Origin: Perlucidibaca piscinae DSM 21586
GTDB lineage: Bacteria; Pseudomonadota; Gammaproteobacteria; Pseudomonadales; Moraxellaceae
Reading direction: 5' to 3'
Assembly: GCF_000420045.1 (NCBI RefSeq)
Contig: NZ_ATUE01000005.1
Coordinates: forward strand, 186,001 to 250,000
DNA: 64,000 bases
In this document: piece by piece, positions 7,951 through 16,069 of the stretch
Layout: each line of letters starts with the position of its first letter
How positions within the stretch are numbered: the first letter of the stretch is position 1
Program-made: the position numbers and the translations under genes
Notes under the pieces: model-generated
What the model was told of the DNA's origin: nothing
The model's database searches: none
The model's input: the letters and a program-made list of their open reading frames with translations, nothing else

Positions 7951-9360
7951 TTACACCGAGTAGTACAGATCGAACTCGATCGGCGACACGAAGGTGCTCA
8001 CGCGGCGAGCTTCTTCGGTCTTGAGTTCGATGTAGGCCTCGAGCATTTCCTTGGTGAACACGCCACCCTTGAGCAGGAACTCGTGGTCGGCCTTGAGGGC
8101 GTCCAGAGCCATTTCCAGGTTGTGTGCCACGGTCGGGATCTTGGCTTCTTCTTCCGGCGGCAGGTCGTACAGGTTCTTGTCAGCCGCTTCGCCCGGGTGG
8201 ATCTTGTTCTGGATGCCGTCGATGCCGGCCATCAGCAGGGCAGCGAAGCACAGGTACGGGTTGGCAGCCGGATCCGGGAAACGGGCTTCGATGCGCTTGG
8301 CCTTCGGGCTCGACACGTACGGGATACGGATCGAGGCCGAACGGTTGCGTGCCGAGTAGGCCAGCATGATCGGAGCTTCGTAGTGCGGCACCAGACGCTT
8401 GTAGGAGTTGGTGGCCGGGTTGGTGATGGCGTTCAGGGCACGGGCGTGCTTGATGATGCCGCCAATGAAGAACAGGGCCATTTCCGACAGACCGGCGTAC
8501 TGGTCACCGGCGAACAGGTTCTTGCCATCCTTGGAGATGGACATGTGCACGTGCATGCCGGAACCGTTGTCACCCACCATCGGCTTGGGCATGAAGGTGG
8601 CGGTCTTGCCGTAGGCGTGAGCCACGTTGTGGACGGCGTACTTCAGCACCTGGACTTCGTCTGCCTTGCGCACGAGGGTGTTGAAGGAAACACCGATTTC
8701 CGACTGGCAGGAAGCCACTTCGTGGTGCTGCACTTCGACGCGGCCCGGGCCCATCATGGCTTCGATGGCGTTGCACATGGCAGCGCGCAGGTCCTGGGCG
8801 GAGTCGATCGGCGGAACCGGGAAGTAGCCACCCTTGACGCGCGGACGATGGCCGCTGTTGCCGCCTTCGTAATCGTTGTTGGTCGACCAGGCGGCTTCTT
8901 CGGCGATCAGCTCATGGGACACCTTGCCCATGCTGATGTCCCACTTGACGGCGTCGAACACGAAGAACTCGGGTTCCGGACCGAAGAAGGCAGTATCACC
9001 GATGCCCGAGGCCTTCAGGTAGGCTTCGGCGCGACGGGCGATGGAGCGCGGGTCACGTTCGTAGCCTTGGCCGGTCGACGGCTCGATGACGTCGCAGGTG
9101 ACGACCACGGTGGAATCTTCGAAGAACGGATCCATGAAGGCAGTTTCGGCATCCGGCATGAGGATCATGTCGGAGGCTTCGATACCCTTCCAGCCGGCGA
9201 TCGAGGAGCCGTCAAACATCTTGCCGTTGACGAAGGTGTCTTCATCGATGGTGTAGGCCGGGTAGGAAACGTGCTGTTCCTTGCCCTTGGTGTCGGTGAA
9301 GCGGAAGTCTACCCACTTGGCTTCGTTTTCTTTGATCAGGTCTAACACCTTGTTCGACAT
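7951..9360 (-). CDS. glnA: Glutamine synthetase, type I
   Basis: Forms glutamine from glutamate, ammonia and ATP; it acts as a cytoplasmic dodecamer. The 469 residues match the GSI-beta length. Visible signatures are the NGSGMHVHMS ATP-site block, the N-terminal WVDFRFTDTKGKEQH latch region, and Tyr398 in KNLYDLPPEE, the adenylylation site of regulated GSI enzymes. A strong GGAGGAG precedes the ATG. The neighbouring glnE encodes the enzyme that modifies Tyr398. Upstream lies a sigma54 promoter with two NtrC-type sites, so nitrogen-limitation control is expected. The gene has its own terminator. Confidence 0.97.
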   Translation of the reverse strand: MSNKVLDLIKENEAKWVDFRFTDTKGKEQHVSYPAYTIDEDTFVNGKMFDGSSIAGWKGIEASDMILMPDAETAFMDPFFEDSTVVVTCDVIEPSTGQGYERDPRSIARRAEAYLKASGIGDTAFFGPEPEFFVFDAVKWDISMGKVSHELIAEEAAWSTNNDYEGGNSGHRPRVKGGYFPVPPIDSAQDLRAAMCNAIEAMMGPGRVEVQHHEVASCQSEIGVSFNTLVRKADEVQVLKYAVHNVAHAYGKTATFMPKPMVGDNGSGMHVHMSISKDGKNLFAGDQYAGLSEMALFFIGGIIKHARALNAITNPATNSYKRLVPHYEAPIMLAYSARNRSASIRIPYVSSPKAKRIEARFPDPAANPYLCFAALLMAGIDGIQNKIHPGEAADKNLYDLPPEEEAKIPTVAHNLEMALDALKADHEFLLKGGVFTKEMLEAYIELKTEEARRVSTFVSPIEFDLYYSV

Positions 9361-9451
9361 GGTGGCTCCTCCACAGAGCTGTTCACAGGGTCACTAAGTT
9401 GGGTGCGAGCGCCGCGAGTGACGGCACGGCATCGCAAACTGCATCGGATAA

Positions 9452-9467
9452 AGCAAAGGACGTGCCA
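9452..9467 (-). promoter_or_regulatory. Sigma54 promoter of glnA
   Basis: The minus strand reads TGGCACG-TCCT-TTGCT, an exact match to the sigma54 consensus TGGCAYR-N4-TTGCW, with GG and GC at the -24 and -12 positions. The predicted start near 9441 gives a leader of about 80 nt before the glnA ATG at 9360. Two NtrC-type sites lie about 100 and 130 bp upstream of the start. The rest of 9361-9701 holds only these sites and the unremarkable approach to the divergent HIT gene. Confidence 0.9.
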
Positions 9468-9530
9468 AGCACCTTCAGCGCAAGAAATGCACCGGCAGCG
9501 CGCATGATCACGCCAAAATCACCGCCTTCA

Positions 9531-9547
9531 TGCACCATGATGGCGAA
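9531..9547 (-). promoter_or_regulatory. NtrC site 2 (promoter-proximal, weaker) upstream of glnA
   Basis: TGCACCATGATGGCGAA: one half (TGCACC, i.e. GGTGCA on the minus strand) matches the NtrC consensus perfectly and the other is degenerate. Its centre is 31 bp from the stronger site at 9562-9578, about three helical turns on the same DNA face, as in enteric glnA enhancers. Confidence 0.65.
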
Positions 9548-9561
9548 GCTCGAGGATCGAT

Positions 9562-9578
9562 TGCACCATTTAAGTGCA
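9562..9578 (-). promoter_or_regulatory. NtrC site 1 (strong) upstream of glnA
   Basis: TGCACCATTTAAGTGCA is a near-perfect 17-bp NtrC dyad (consensus TGCACY-N5-GGTGCA). The dyad extends by one base each side (TTGCAC...GTGCAA). Its centre is about 129 bp upstream of the predicted sigma54 start, a normal enhancer distance. Confidence 0.8.
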
Positions 9579-9701
9579 AATCTCGAATGCAGCCTCTCAT
9601 GATGCGCACAATGCGCGCTACGATACCACCGATTGAGTCAGGACAGCAGAGGCTTTAGGCTAGCGGCCAATCTGCCGCATCCGACCCGGAGACCACGACA
9701 C

Positions 9702-10046
9702 ATGACCGACTGCATTTTCTGCAAGATCGCCCGCCACGAGGTCCCGTCCCGCATCGTGTTCGAGAACGAGCGCCTGCTCGCGTTTCACGACCTGTTTCCG
9801 GCCGCGCCGACGCACATCCTGCTGATCCCCAAGTCCCACTACACCACACTCAATGACGTGCCCGCCAGCGAGGCCGTCGTGCTTGGCGAGCTGATGACCA
9901 CGGCCGCGCAGATCGCCCGCGACAACGGCTTTGCCGACGACGGCTACCGGGTGGTGATGAACTGCAACAGCGATGGCGGCCAGAGCGTGTACCACATCCA
10001 TCTGCATCTGCTGGCCGGTCGCAAGCTGACCTGGCCACCGGGCTGA
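9702..10046 (+). CDS. HIT-family (HINT-like) purine nucleoside phosphoramidase
   Basis: A 114-residue histidine-triad protein. The N-terminal CIFCKI gives the two zinc-type cysteines (4 and 7), and the C-terminal YHIHLHLLAG carries the His-x-His-x-His catalytic triad. HINT proteins hydrolyse AMP-lysine and other nucleoside phosphoramidates in the cytoplasm. The ATG at 9702 is chosen because homologues begin MTDCIFCKI and GGAG lies 11 nt upstream; the longer frame from 9633 adds an unrelated N-terminus. It is divergent from glnA and followed at 12 bp by coq7, whose ribosome site overlaps its stop. Confidence 0.92.
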   Translation: MTDCIFCKIARHEVPSRIVFENERLLAFHDLFPAAPTHILLIPKSHYTTLNDVPASEAVVLGELMTTAAQIARDNGFADDGYRVVMNCNSDGGQSVYHIHLHLLAGRKLTWPPG

Positions 10047-10058
10047 GGAGCACAGGCA

Positions 10059-10703
10059 ATGAGCATGCGTCAGCATTCGTTTCTGGACCGCCTGATCGGT
10101 CACGCCGACCAGGTGCTGCGCACACTGGCGCCCGAGGCCGCCCGCGCCGGACGCCCCTCTCCCGCTGGCGCACGCGCCGAAGCTGGCCTGAATGCGGATG
10201 AACGACGCCAGGTCGCCGGCTTCATGCGCATCAATCACACCGGCGAGGTCTGTGCACAGGCGCTCTACCACGGCCAGGCACTGACCGCGAAGCTGCCCGC
10301 CGTGCGCACCGAGATGGAGCAGGCCGCGCGCGAGGAAGTGGACCACCTGGTCTGGTGCGAAGCCCGCCTGCAGGAGCTGGGGGCTCGACCCAGCGTGCTC
10401 AATCCGCTGTTCTACGCGGCATCGTTCGGTGTCGGCGCGCTCGCCGGGCTTGCCGGCGATCGCTGGAGCCTGGGTTTTGTCGCCGAGACAGAGAAACAGG
10501 TCGTCGAGCATCTGCAGAGCCACCTGTCGACCCTGCCGCTGAATGACCAGCGCACCCGCGCCGTGCTCGACCAGATGCGCATCGACGAGGCCCGGCATCG
10601 CGACATGGCCATCGCCGCCGGTGCTGCAGAGCTGCCGCCACCGGTGCAGGGCGCCATGCAGGTCGTGGCGCGCGTGATGACCACGACGACGTATTACGTC
10701 TGA
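10059..10703 (+). CDS. coq7: Coq7-type 2-polyprenyl-3-methyl-6-methoxy-1,4-benzoquinone monooxygenase
   Basis: Hydroxylates demethoxyubiquinone in the penultimate step of ubiquinone synthesis; a membrane-associated diiron protein. The 214 residues contain the diiron ligands in INHTGEVCAQALYHGQ, EVDHLVWCE, EKQVVEHL and DEARHRDMA, i.e. the two ExxH pairs of the family. This is the Coq7 solution used by Pseudomonas and Acinetobacter rather than the flavoprotein UbiF. GAGGAG sits 8 nt before the ATG. It is probably co-transcribed with the HIT gene and converges on the OsmC-like gene. Confidence 0.93.
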   Translation: MSMRQHSFLDRLIGHADQVLRTLAPEAARAGRPSPAGARAEAGLNADERRQVAGFMRINHTGEVCAQALYHGQALTAKLPAVRTEMEQAAREEVDHLVWCEARLQELGARPSVLNPLFYAASFGVGALAGLAGDRWSLGFVAETEKQVVEHLQSHLSTLPLNDQRTRAVLDQMRIDEARHRDMAIAAGAAELPPPVQGAMQVVARVMTTTTYYV

Positions 10704-10740
10704 GGCGACTGGCGAGCCAGCGGAAGGTGTGGCGCCTCAG
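10700..10740. terminator. Inverted-repeat cluster between coq7 and the OsmC-like gene
   Basis: CTGAGGCG (10700-10707) is the exact complement of CGCCTCAG (10733-10740) and encloses a second dyad, CTGGC-GA-GCCAG (10709-10720). It spans the ends of both convergent genes and could act as a Rho-assisted bidirectional terminator. There is no T-tract, so confidence is low. Confidence 0.35.
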
Positions 10741-11156
10741 GCGGCGCGCATCTCGTAGCTGTGGGTGATCTCCACCCCGCCCTTCTGCAGCATGATCGAG
10801 GCCGAGCAGTACTTCTCGGCCGACAGCTCGACCGCACGCTTGACCTGCGCCTCCTTGAGATCCACTCCGGTGACCACGAAGTGCACATGGATCTTCGTGA
10901 ACACGGCCGGCACGGCATCCGCACGCTCCGCCTTCAGCACCGCCTCGCAGGCCGTCACGTTCTGGCGCGACTTTTTCAGGATGGTCATGACGTCAAACGA
11001 GGTGCAGCCACCCATGCCCATGAGCAGCATTTCCATGGGGCGCGGACCCAGGTTCTGCCCGCCCAGATCAGGCGGCCCGTCCATGGTGACCGAGTGACCG
11101 CTGCCGGAGGTGGCGACGAAGCTGACCTCGCCGTTCCAGGTGATGCGTGCGTCCAT
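10737..11156 (-). CDS. OsmC/YhfA-like protein
   Basis: A 139-residue OsmC-fold protein. The redox cysteines of the family are visible in MGGCTSFDV and KYCSASIML, and GGQNLGPRPMEMLLMGMGGC is the central helix region. Classical OsmC/Ohr proteins reduce organic hydroperoxides; the YhfA-like branch, which this resembles by length and motif spacing, has no settled substrate. GGAG precedes the ATG. It lies downstream of trpC on the same strand but 48 bp separate them after the trpC stop, and it converges on coq7. The family is secure, the function is not. Confidence 0.85.
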   Translation of the reverse strand: MDARITWNGEVSFVATSGSGHSVTMDGPPDLGGQNLGPRPMEMLLMGMGGCTSFDVMTILKKSRQNVTACEAVLKAERADAVPAVFTKIHVHFVVTGVDLKEAQVKRAVELSAEKYCSASIMLQKGGVEITHSYEMRAA

Positions 11157-11204
11157 GATGTTGAGGCTCCAGTACGCTGTATCGTTGAATGGGTTCGGGC
11201 CGGA

Positions 11205-11993
11205 TCAGAAGAACAGCTCGGCCAGCTTCTCGCCCGGCGAGGGCGCGCGCATGAAAGCCTCGCCGACCAGAAAGCCGTGCACGGCATGATCGCGCATCAA
11301 CGCCACGTCAGCACGCGACAGGATGCCGCTTTCGGTGATCACGGTGCGGTCGCCAGGGATATCCCTGAGCAGATCCAGCGTGGTCTGCAGAGATACCTCG
11401 AAGGTGTGCAGGTTGCGGTTGTTGATGCCGATCAGCGGATTGCCCAGCGGCAGCGCGCGCAACAGCTCGGCACGGTCATGCACCTCGATGAGCACGTCCA
11501 TGCCCTGCTCCAGTGCGCAGGCATGGAGTTCATCGAGCTGGGCATCCGACAGCGCGGCGACGATGAGCAGTAAGCAGTCGGCGCCGATGGCACGCGCTTC
11601 GATGACCTGATAGGGGTCGCAGAGAAAGTCCTTGCGGATCACCGGCAGGTCGCAGGCGGCGCGGGCCTGGCGCAGGTAGTCGTCGCTGCCCTGGAAGAAA
11701 TCGATGTCGGTGAGCACTGACAGACAGCTGGCGCCGCCCTGCTGGTAGGACTCGGCAATCCGGGCGGGCTGGAAGTCGGCACGGATAACGCCTTTCGACG
11801 GCGAGGCCTTCTTGATCTCGGCGATGACGCCTGGGGCTCCGTCCGCGATGCGCCGCTGCAGGCTGCGGGTGAAGCCGCGCACCGGAGAGGCCTCGCGCGC
11901 GAAGGCCTCCTGATCAGCCAGCGAATGGCGCTTGCGGCGGGCGGCGACTTCGTCGCGCTTGCGCGCCATGATCGTGTCGAGGATGGTGCTCAT
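11205..11993 (-). CDS. trpC: Indole-3-glycerol phosphate synthase
   Basis: Closes 1-(o-carboxyphenylamino)-1-deoxyribulose 5-phosphate to indole-3-glycerol phosphate in tryptophan synthesis. It is a monofunctional 262-residue TIM barrel. GVIAEIKKASPSKGVIR carries the catalytic lysines of beta-strand 1, LPVIRKDFLCDPYQV the strand-3 lysine, and VTESGI the late phosphate-binding loop. The ATG at 11993 is chosen because homologues begin at MSTILDTIMARK; the longer frame has no support. It is the last gene of trpE-trpG-trpD-trpC. Confidence 0.95.
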   Translation of the reverse strand: MSTILDTIMARKRDEVAARRKRHSLADQEAFAREASPVRGFTRSLQRRIADGAPGVIAEIKKASPSKGVIRADFQPARIAESYQQGGASCLSVLTDIDFFQGSDDYLRQARAACDLPVIRKDFLCDPYQVIEARAIGADCLLLIVAALSDAQLDELHACALEQGMDVLIEVHDRAELLRALPLGNPLIGINNRNLHTFEVSLQTTLDLLRDIPGDRTVITESGILSRADVALMRDHAVHGFLVGEAFMRAPSPGEKLAELFF

Positions 11994-12057
11994 GTCAGAC
12001 GGCTCGGAACAGAATCGGATACGGAAAATGGACGTGCGGCAGGCGGCTGAACATGAC

Positions 12058-13113
12058 TCATGACGAGGCCGGGGTCGACAGCGCACGCGAGAACAAACGC
12101 AGATCGTTGAGCTTCTCGAGGGCCTGGCCCGTGCAGATCACGTCATCGGCCAGCGCCACGCCCTGCTTCCAGTCTCGGGTCACGCCAGCCACATAGAGTG
12201 CGGCACCGGCATTGAGCGTGATGATGTCAGCGGCCTTGCGACCGGCCTCGCTGGCACGTTTGCCCAGTGCATCCTGGATCAGCGCCCACGACGCCTCGGT
12301 GCTGTCGACGCTGAGGCCGACCAGGCTCTGACTGGGCACGCCCAGCTGCTCGGGCGTGATCTCGTACTCGCTCACCACGCCATCGCGCAGCTCGGCCACG
12401 ACGGTGCCGGTGGCCAGCGACACTTCGTCCAGCCCGTCACGCGCGCACACCACCAGCGCATGCGTGCTGCCCAGGCGCCCCAGCACTTCGGCCATGGGCC
12501 GGCACAATGCCGGATTGAACACGCCCACCACCTGGCGGGTGACATAGGCCGGATTGGTCAGCGGACCGAGGATGTTGAACAGCGTGCGCAGGCCGATCTC
12601 GCGGCGGGCACCGATGGCGTGCTTCATGGCCCCGTGATGATTCACCGCGAACAGGAAGCCGACACCGACGCTGTCGATGCAGCGCGCCACCTGCTCCGGC
12701 GTCAGCGCCAGATTGATGCCCGCAGTCTCCAGCAGGTCAGCGCTGCCACTCTTCGACGACACCGCACGATTGCCGTGCTTGGCGACCCGTCCGCCGCCGG
12801 CCGCGACCACGAAGGCCGATGCCGACGACACGTTGAACAGGTTTGCACCATCGCCGCCGGTGCCGACAATGTCGACCACGCGCTCGTGGCTGGACAGCGT
12901 GACCCGTGCCGCGAGATCGCGCATGACCCGCGCCGCGCCCTCGATCTCGTCGATGCTCTCGCCCTTCATGCGCAGGGCCACGAGCAGTGCGGCAATCTGC
13001 GCGTCACTGCACTGGCCGGTCATGATCGCCTGCATCACGTCCTGCATCTCGTCACGCGACAGATCGATGCGCTCGACGACCCGTGCCAGGGCCTGCCTGA
13101 TGTTCATGCTCAT
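12058..13113 (-). CDS. trpD: Anthranilate phosphoribosyltransferase
   Basis: Transfers phosphoribose from PRPP to anthranilate. The 351-residue protein has the PRPP/anthranilate-site block DIVGTGGDGANLFNVSS and the Gly-rich AAGGGRVAKHGNRAVSSKSG, both typical of TrpD. Two close ATGs (13113 and 13107) are possible; the first is within 2 nt of the trpG stop (13115-13117) and has better spacing from AGG in the trpG 3' end, implying translational coupling. trpC follows after 64 bp. Confidence 0.95.
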   Translation of the reverse strand: MSMNIRQALARVVERIDLSRDEMQDVMQAIMTGQCSDAQIAALLVALRMKGESIDEIEGAARVMRDLAARVTLSSHERVVDIVGTGGDGANLFNVSSASAFVVAAGGGRVAKHGNRAVSSKSGSADLLETAGINLALTPEQVARCIDSVGVGFLFAVNHHGAMKHAIGARREIGLRTLFNILGPLTNPAYVTRQVVGVFNPALCRPMAEVLGRLGSTHALVVCARDGLDEVSLATGTVVAELRDGVVSEYEITPEQLGVPSQSLVGLSVDSTEASWALIQDALGKRASEAGRKAADIITLNAGAALYVAGVTRDWKQGVALADDVICTGQALEKLNDLRLFSRALSTPASS

Positions 13114-13114
13114 G

Positions 13115-13699
13115 TCAGCGCGCCTGCAGCAGGAAGTTCCTGAGCAGGACATGGCCCTGCTCGGTGAGGATGGACTCGGGGTGGAACTGCACGCCCTCGA
13201 CCGCCAGCGTCTTGTGACGCAGCCCCATGATCTCGTCGACCTGGCCGTCTTCGGTCTGCGTCCAGGCGGTGATCTCGAGGCAGTCCGGCAGCGTCTCGCG
13301 CTTCACCACCAGCGAGTGGTAACGGGTCGCGGTGAGCGGGTTGTTGAGCCCCTTGAACACGCCGACGTCACGGTGGTGAATGGGCGAGGTCTTGCCATGC
13401 ATGACCTGGCGTGCGCGCACCACGTCGCCGCCATAGACCTGGCCGATGCTCTGGTGACCGAGACAGACGCCGAGCAGCGGAATCTCGCCGGCGAAGCGGC
13501 GGATCGCCGCCATGGAAATGCCTGCCTCGTTGGGCGTGCACGGACCCGGGGAGATCACCAGGCGATCCGGCTTCAGCGCCGCGATCTCGTCCAGCGTGAT
13601 CTCGTCATTGCGGAACACGCGCACATCCTCGCCCAGCTCGCCGAAATACTGCACGAGGTTGTAGGTGAAGGAGTCGTAGTTGTCGATCATCAGCAGCAT
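13115..13699 (-). CDS. trpG: Anthranilate synthase component II (glutamine amidotransferase)
   Basis: Supplies ammonia from glutamine to TrpE. The 194-residue class I amidotransferase has the nucleophile cysteine in LLGVCLGHQSIGQ and the His-Glu pair in QFHPESIL. It starts at MLLMIDNYDSF, the usual N-terminus, 2 nt after the trpE stop, so the two subunits should be made in step. In related bacteria the same subunit often also serves PabB, so dual use in folate synthesis is possible; this is not visible in the sequence. Confidence 0.95.
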   Translation of the reverse strand: MLLMIDNYDSFTYNLVQYFGELGEDVRVFRNDEITLDEIAALKPDRLVISPGPCTPNEAGISMAAIRRFAGEIPLLGVCLGHQSIGQVYGGDVVRARQVMHGKTSPIHHRDVGVFKGLNNPLTATRYHSLVVKRETLPDCLEITAWTQTEDGQVDEIMGLRHKTLAVEGVQFHPESILTEQGHVLLRNFLLQAR

Positions 13700-13701
13700 G
13701 C

Positions 13702-15204
13702 TCAGCACTCCCGCTGCAGGTTGGTCGAGGCCAGCTCGGCGGCACGGATCAGGGCGCGCGCCTTGTTGCGCGTCTCCATCCATTCCAGCTCGGGCACCGA
13801 GTCGGCGACCACGCCGGCGCCGGCCTGGACATGCATCAGACCGTCCTTGAGCACGGCGGTGCGGATGGCGATGGCAGTATCCATGGTGCCGTTCCAGGCC
13901 AGGTAGCCGATGGCGCCGCCGTAGATGCCGCGCTTGACCGGCTCGATCTCGTCGATGATCTCCATGGCGCGCACCTTGGGCGCGCCGGACAGGGTACCGG
14001 CCGGCAGCGTGGCCTTGAGCACATCCAGCGCGGTCACGCCCGGCTTCAGGGTGGCCTCGACATTGGAGACTATGTGCATGACGTGCGAGTAGCGCTCGAC
14101 CACCATCTGCTCGGTGACCCGCACCTGGCCCGTGGCCGCGACCCGGCCAACGTCATTGCGACCGAGGTCGATGAGCATCAGGTGCTCGGCGATCTCCTTG
14201 GGGTCAGCCAGCAGCTCGGCCTCCAGCTCGCGATCGCGCTCCGGCGTGCTGCCGCGCTTGCGGGTGCCGGCGATGGGACGCACGGCGACCTGGCCGTGCT
14301 CGACGCGGGCGAGGATCTCCGGACTGGAGCCGACGATGTGGAAGTCACCCGCATGCATGAAATACATGTACGGCGACGGATTCAGGTGGCGCAGGGCACG
14401 GTACAGGGTCAGCGGCGGCTGCACGAAGGGTGCGCTCATGCGCTGCGAGGGCACCACCTGCATGATGTCACCCGCCAGCACGTAGTCCTTGATGCGATTG
14501 ACGGCGGCATGGAAATCGCTCTCGCTGATGCTCGACACGAAGTCGGCCTCGCGGGTCGGACGGTCGGGCACGAAGGCGTCGATGGAGCTGGCGCCGAGGC
14601 GGGCATGAATGCCCTCGACCAGCGCGTCGAGCCGGCGCTCTGCCTGCACCAGCGCATCGCTCCCGGCCGGATCGGCATGCACCACCAGGAACAGCGAGCC
14701 CTTGACGTTGTCGAACACCATGACCTCGTCCGAGACCATGAAAAAGATGTCCGGCGTGCCGACGGGATCCGGCTTGCGCGTGGCAGCCAGACGCCTCTCG
14801 ATGTAACGCACGGTGTCATAGGCGAAGTAGCCGACCAGACCGCCGGTGAAGCGTGGCAGACCGGGCAGCAGATCATCGGCGTCCGGCACCCGGTAGCGTT
14901 GCTGGAACTGCTCGACGAACGCCAGCGGATCAGCGACCTCGTGACGCTCGGTCTCGACACCATCGACGTGGACCGTGGCGACATGATCAGTGATGCGCAG
15001 CACGGTGCGCGCCGGCAGGCCGATCATGGAATAGCGCCCCCACTGCTCGCCGCCCTGCACGGACTCGAACAGGTAGGTGTAGGGCTGATCGGCCACCTTG
15101 AGGTAGCAGGACAGGGGGGTATCGAGATCGACCAGGATTTCACGCACCACGGGGATGCGGTTGAAACCCCGCGCCGCCAGTGCGGCAAACGTTTCAGCGT
15201 TCAT
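13702..15204 (-). CDS. trpE: Anthranilate synthase component I
   Basis: Converts chorismate and ammonia to anthranilate, the committed and feedback-inhibited step of tryptophan synthesis. The 500-residue protein has the C-terminal chorismate-binding signatures RPIAGTRKRG, DLGRNDVGRVA, ERYSHVMHIVSNV and LPAGTLSGAPK. Its N-terminal FESVQGGEQWGRYSMIG corresponds to the tryptophan-sensing region. The ATG at 15204 is used; a GTG two codons upstream is the only close alternative. trpG follows directly. The 127 bp upstream to gph contain a small Trp-codon-bearing frame that may be a leader peptide. Confidence 0.95.
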   Translation of the reverse strand: MNAETFAALAARGFNRIPVVREILVDLDTPLSCYLKVADQPYTYLFESVQGGEQWGRYSMIGLPARTVLRITDHVATVHVDGVETERHEVADPLAFVEQFQQRYRVPDADDLLPGLPRFTGGLVGYFAYDTVRYIERRLAATRKPDPVGTPDIFFMVSDEVMVFDNVKGSLFLVVHADPAGSDALVQAERRLDALVEGIHARLGASSIDAFVPDRPTREADFVSSISESDFHAAVNRIKDYVLAGDIMQVVPSQRMSAPFVQPPLTLYRALRHLNPSPYMYFMHAGDFHIVGSSPEILARVEHGQVAVRPIAGTRKRGSTPERDRELEAELLADPKEIAEHLMLIDLGRNDVGRVAATGQVRVTEQMVVERYSHVMHIVSNVEATLKPGVTALDVLKATLPAGTLSGAPKVRAMEIIDEIEPVKRGIYGGAIGYLAWNGTMDTAIAIRTAVLKDGLMHVQAGAGVVADSVPELEWMETRNKARALIRAAELASTNLQREC

Positions 15205-15254
15205 GACCACTCACTCGGACAGACTTCAGGACAGCACAACAGGTGACGACGGAT

Positions 15255-15302
15255 TCACCATCGCCAACGGATGCTGCCGAGCTGGAGGAGCTGGTCACAC
15301 AT
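15255..15302 (-). CDS. Candidate trp leader peptide (MCDQLLQLGSIRWRW)
   Basis: On the minus strand, in the gap between gph and trpE, a 15-codon frame starts with ATG (AGG 8 nt upstream) and ends in TGG-CGA-TGG-TGA, so Trp is residue 13 and residue 15. Its stop is 50 nt before the trpE ATG. Trp codons clustered at the end of a leader are the hallmark of ribosome-mediated attenuation, and attenuation of trpE is known in Pseudomonas. However, I see no clear T-tailed terminator between this frame and trpE; only a GGTGA/TCACC hairpin overlaps the end of the frame. It may regulate trpE translation, or be chance. Confidence 0.4.
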   Translation of the reverse strand: MCDQLLQLGSIRWRW

Positions 15303-15331
15303 GGCTGGAACCTGAAAGGAATCATGCAACG

Positions 15332-16069
15332 TTAAAGCAACGCCGCCAGTGACGCAACCAGACGGTCGGGCGCGCAGGCCTCGATGGGCTCGCCATGATT
15401 GTAGCCGTAGGGCAGCGCCAGCACCGGCACGCCGGCGGCCTTGGCGGCATCCACGTCGTTGCGGGAGTCGCCGACCATCAGCGCCCGGGTCGGCGTCACC
15501 GAGAAATGGCGCAGACAGTGCTGCAGCGGCTCGGGGTGCGGCTTGCGCTGAGTCAGGCTGTCACCGCCGATGACCAGCGCGAACGGTGCCAGCAGATCCA
15601 GCGCATCCAGCAGGGCGATTGCCGGCCGGTAGGGCTTGTTGGTGACACAGGCCAAGGCAATGCCGGCTGACTGCGCGGCAGCGAGAAACTCGCGCACGCC
15701 GGGATAGACCGTGCTGGCCTCGCACACCGAGGCCTCGTAGTGGCGCATGAACACCGCCAGCAGACGGCTTTCCAGCGCATGCCCCTGGGGATCCTCGCCG
15801 TGGTGGGGGCGCAGGTGGCTGAGCGTGTAATGCATCAGGCGGGCGGCACCGCGACCGACACCGTCGCGCACCAGGGCGTCGCTGACCTGGCCCAGGCCCA
15901 GCTCATCCAGGGCGCGGTTGAGCGACAGCGCGATGTCGGCCGCGCTGTCGACCAGGGTACCGTCGAGGTCGAGCATGATCAGCTGCGGCAGCTCGCCCAG
16001 CCACCCGGCCAGCGGCTGAAGAATGCGCCCGCCCTCGCCTGCCTGAACCGACGCTGACGGGACGCTCAT
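15332..16069 (-). CDS. gph: Phosphoglycolate phosphatase (HAD family)
   Basis: Removes phosphate from 2-phosphoglycolate, a product of DNA-end repair. The 245-residue HAD hydrolase has motif I DLDGTLVDS (nucleophile Asp), a Thr in ALACVTNKP, and motif IV MVGDSRNDVDAAKAAG. Its ATG overlaps the rpe stop as ATGA (16066-16069), indicating coupling, and it precedes trpE as in Pseudomonas. The roughly 30-residue N-terminal extension before the DxD motif could be shorter in reality. Other HAD substrates cannot be ruled out, but context supports Gph. Confidence 0.9.
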   Translation of the reverse strand: MSVPSASVQAGEGGRILQPLAGWLGELPQLIMLDLDGTLVDSAADIALSLNRALDELGLGQVSDALVRDGVGRGAARLMHYTLSHLRPHHGEDPQGHALESRLLAVFMRHYEASVCEASTVYPGVREFLAAAQSAGIALACVTNKPYRPAIALLDALDLLAPFALVIGGDSLTQRKPHPEPLQHCLRHFSVTPTRALMVGDSRNDVDAAKAAGVPVLALPYGYNHGEPIEACAPDRLVASLAALL

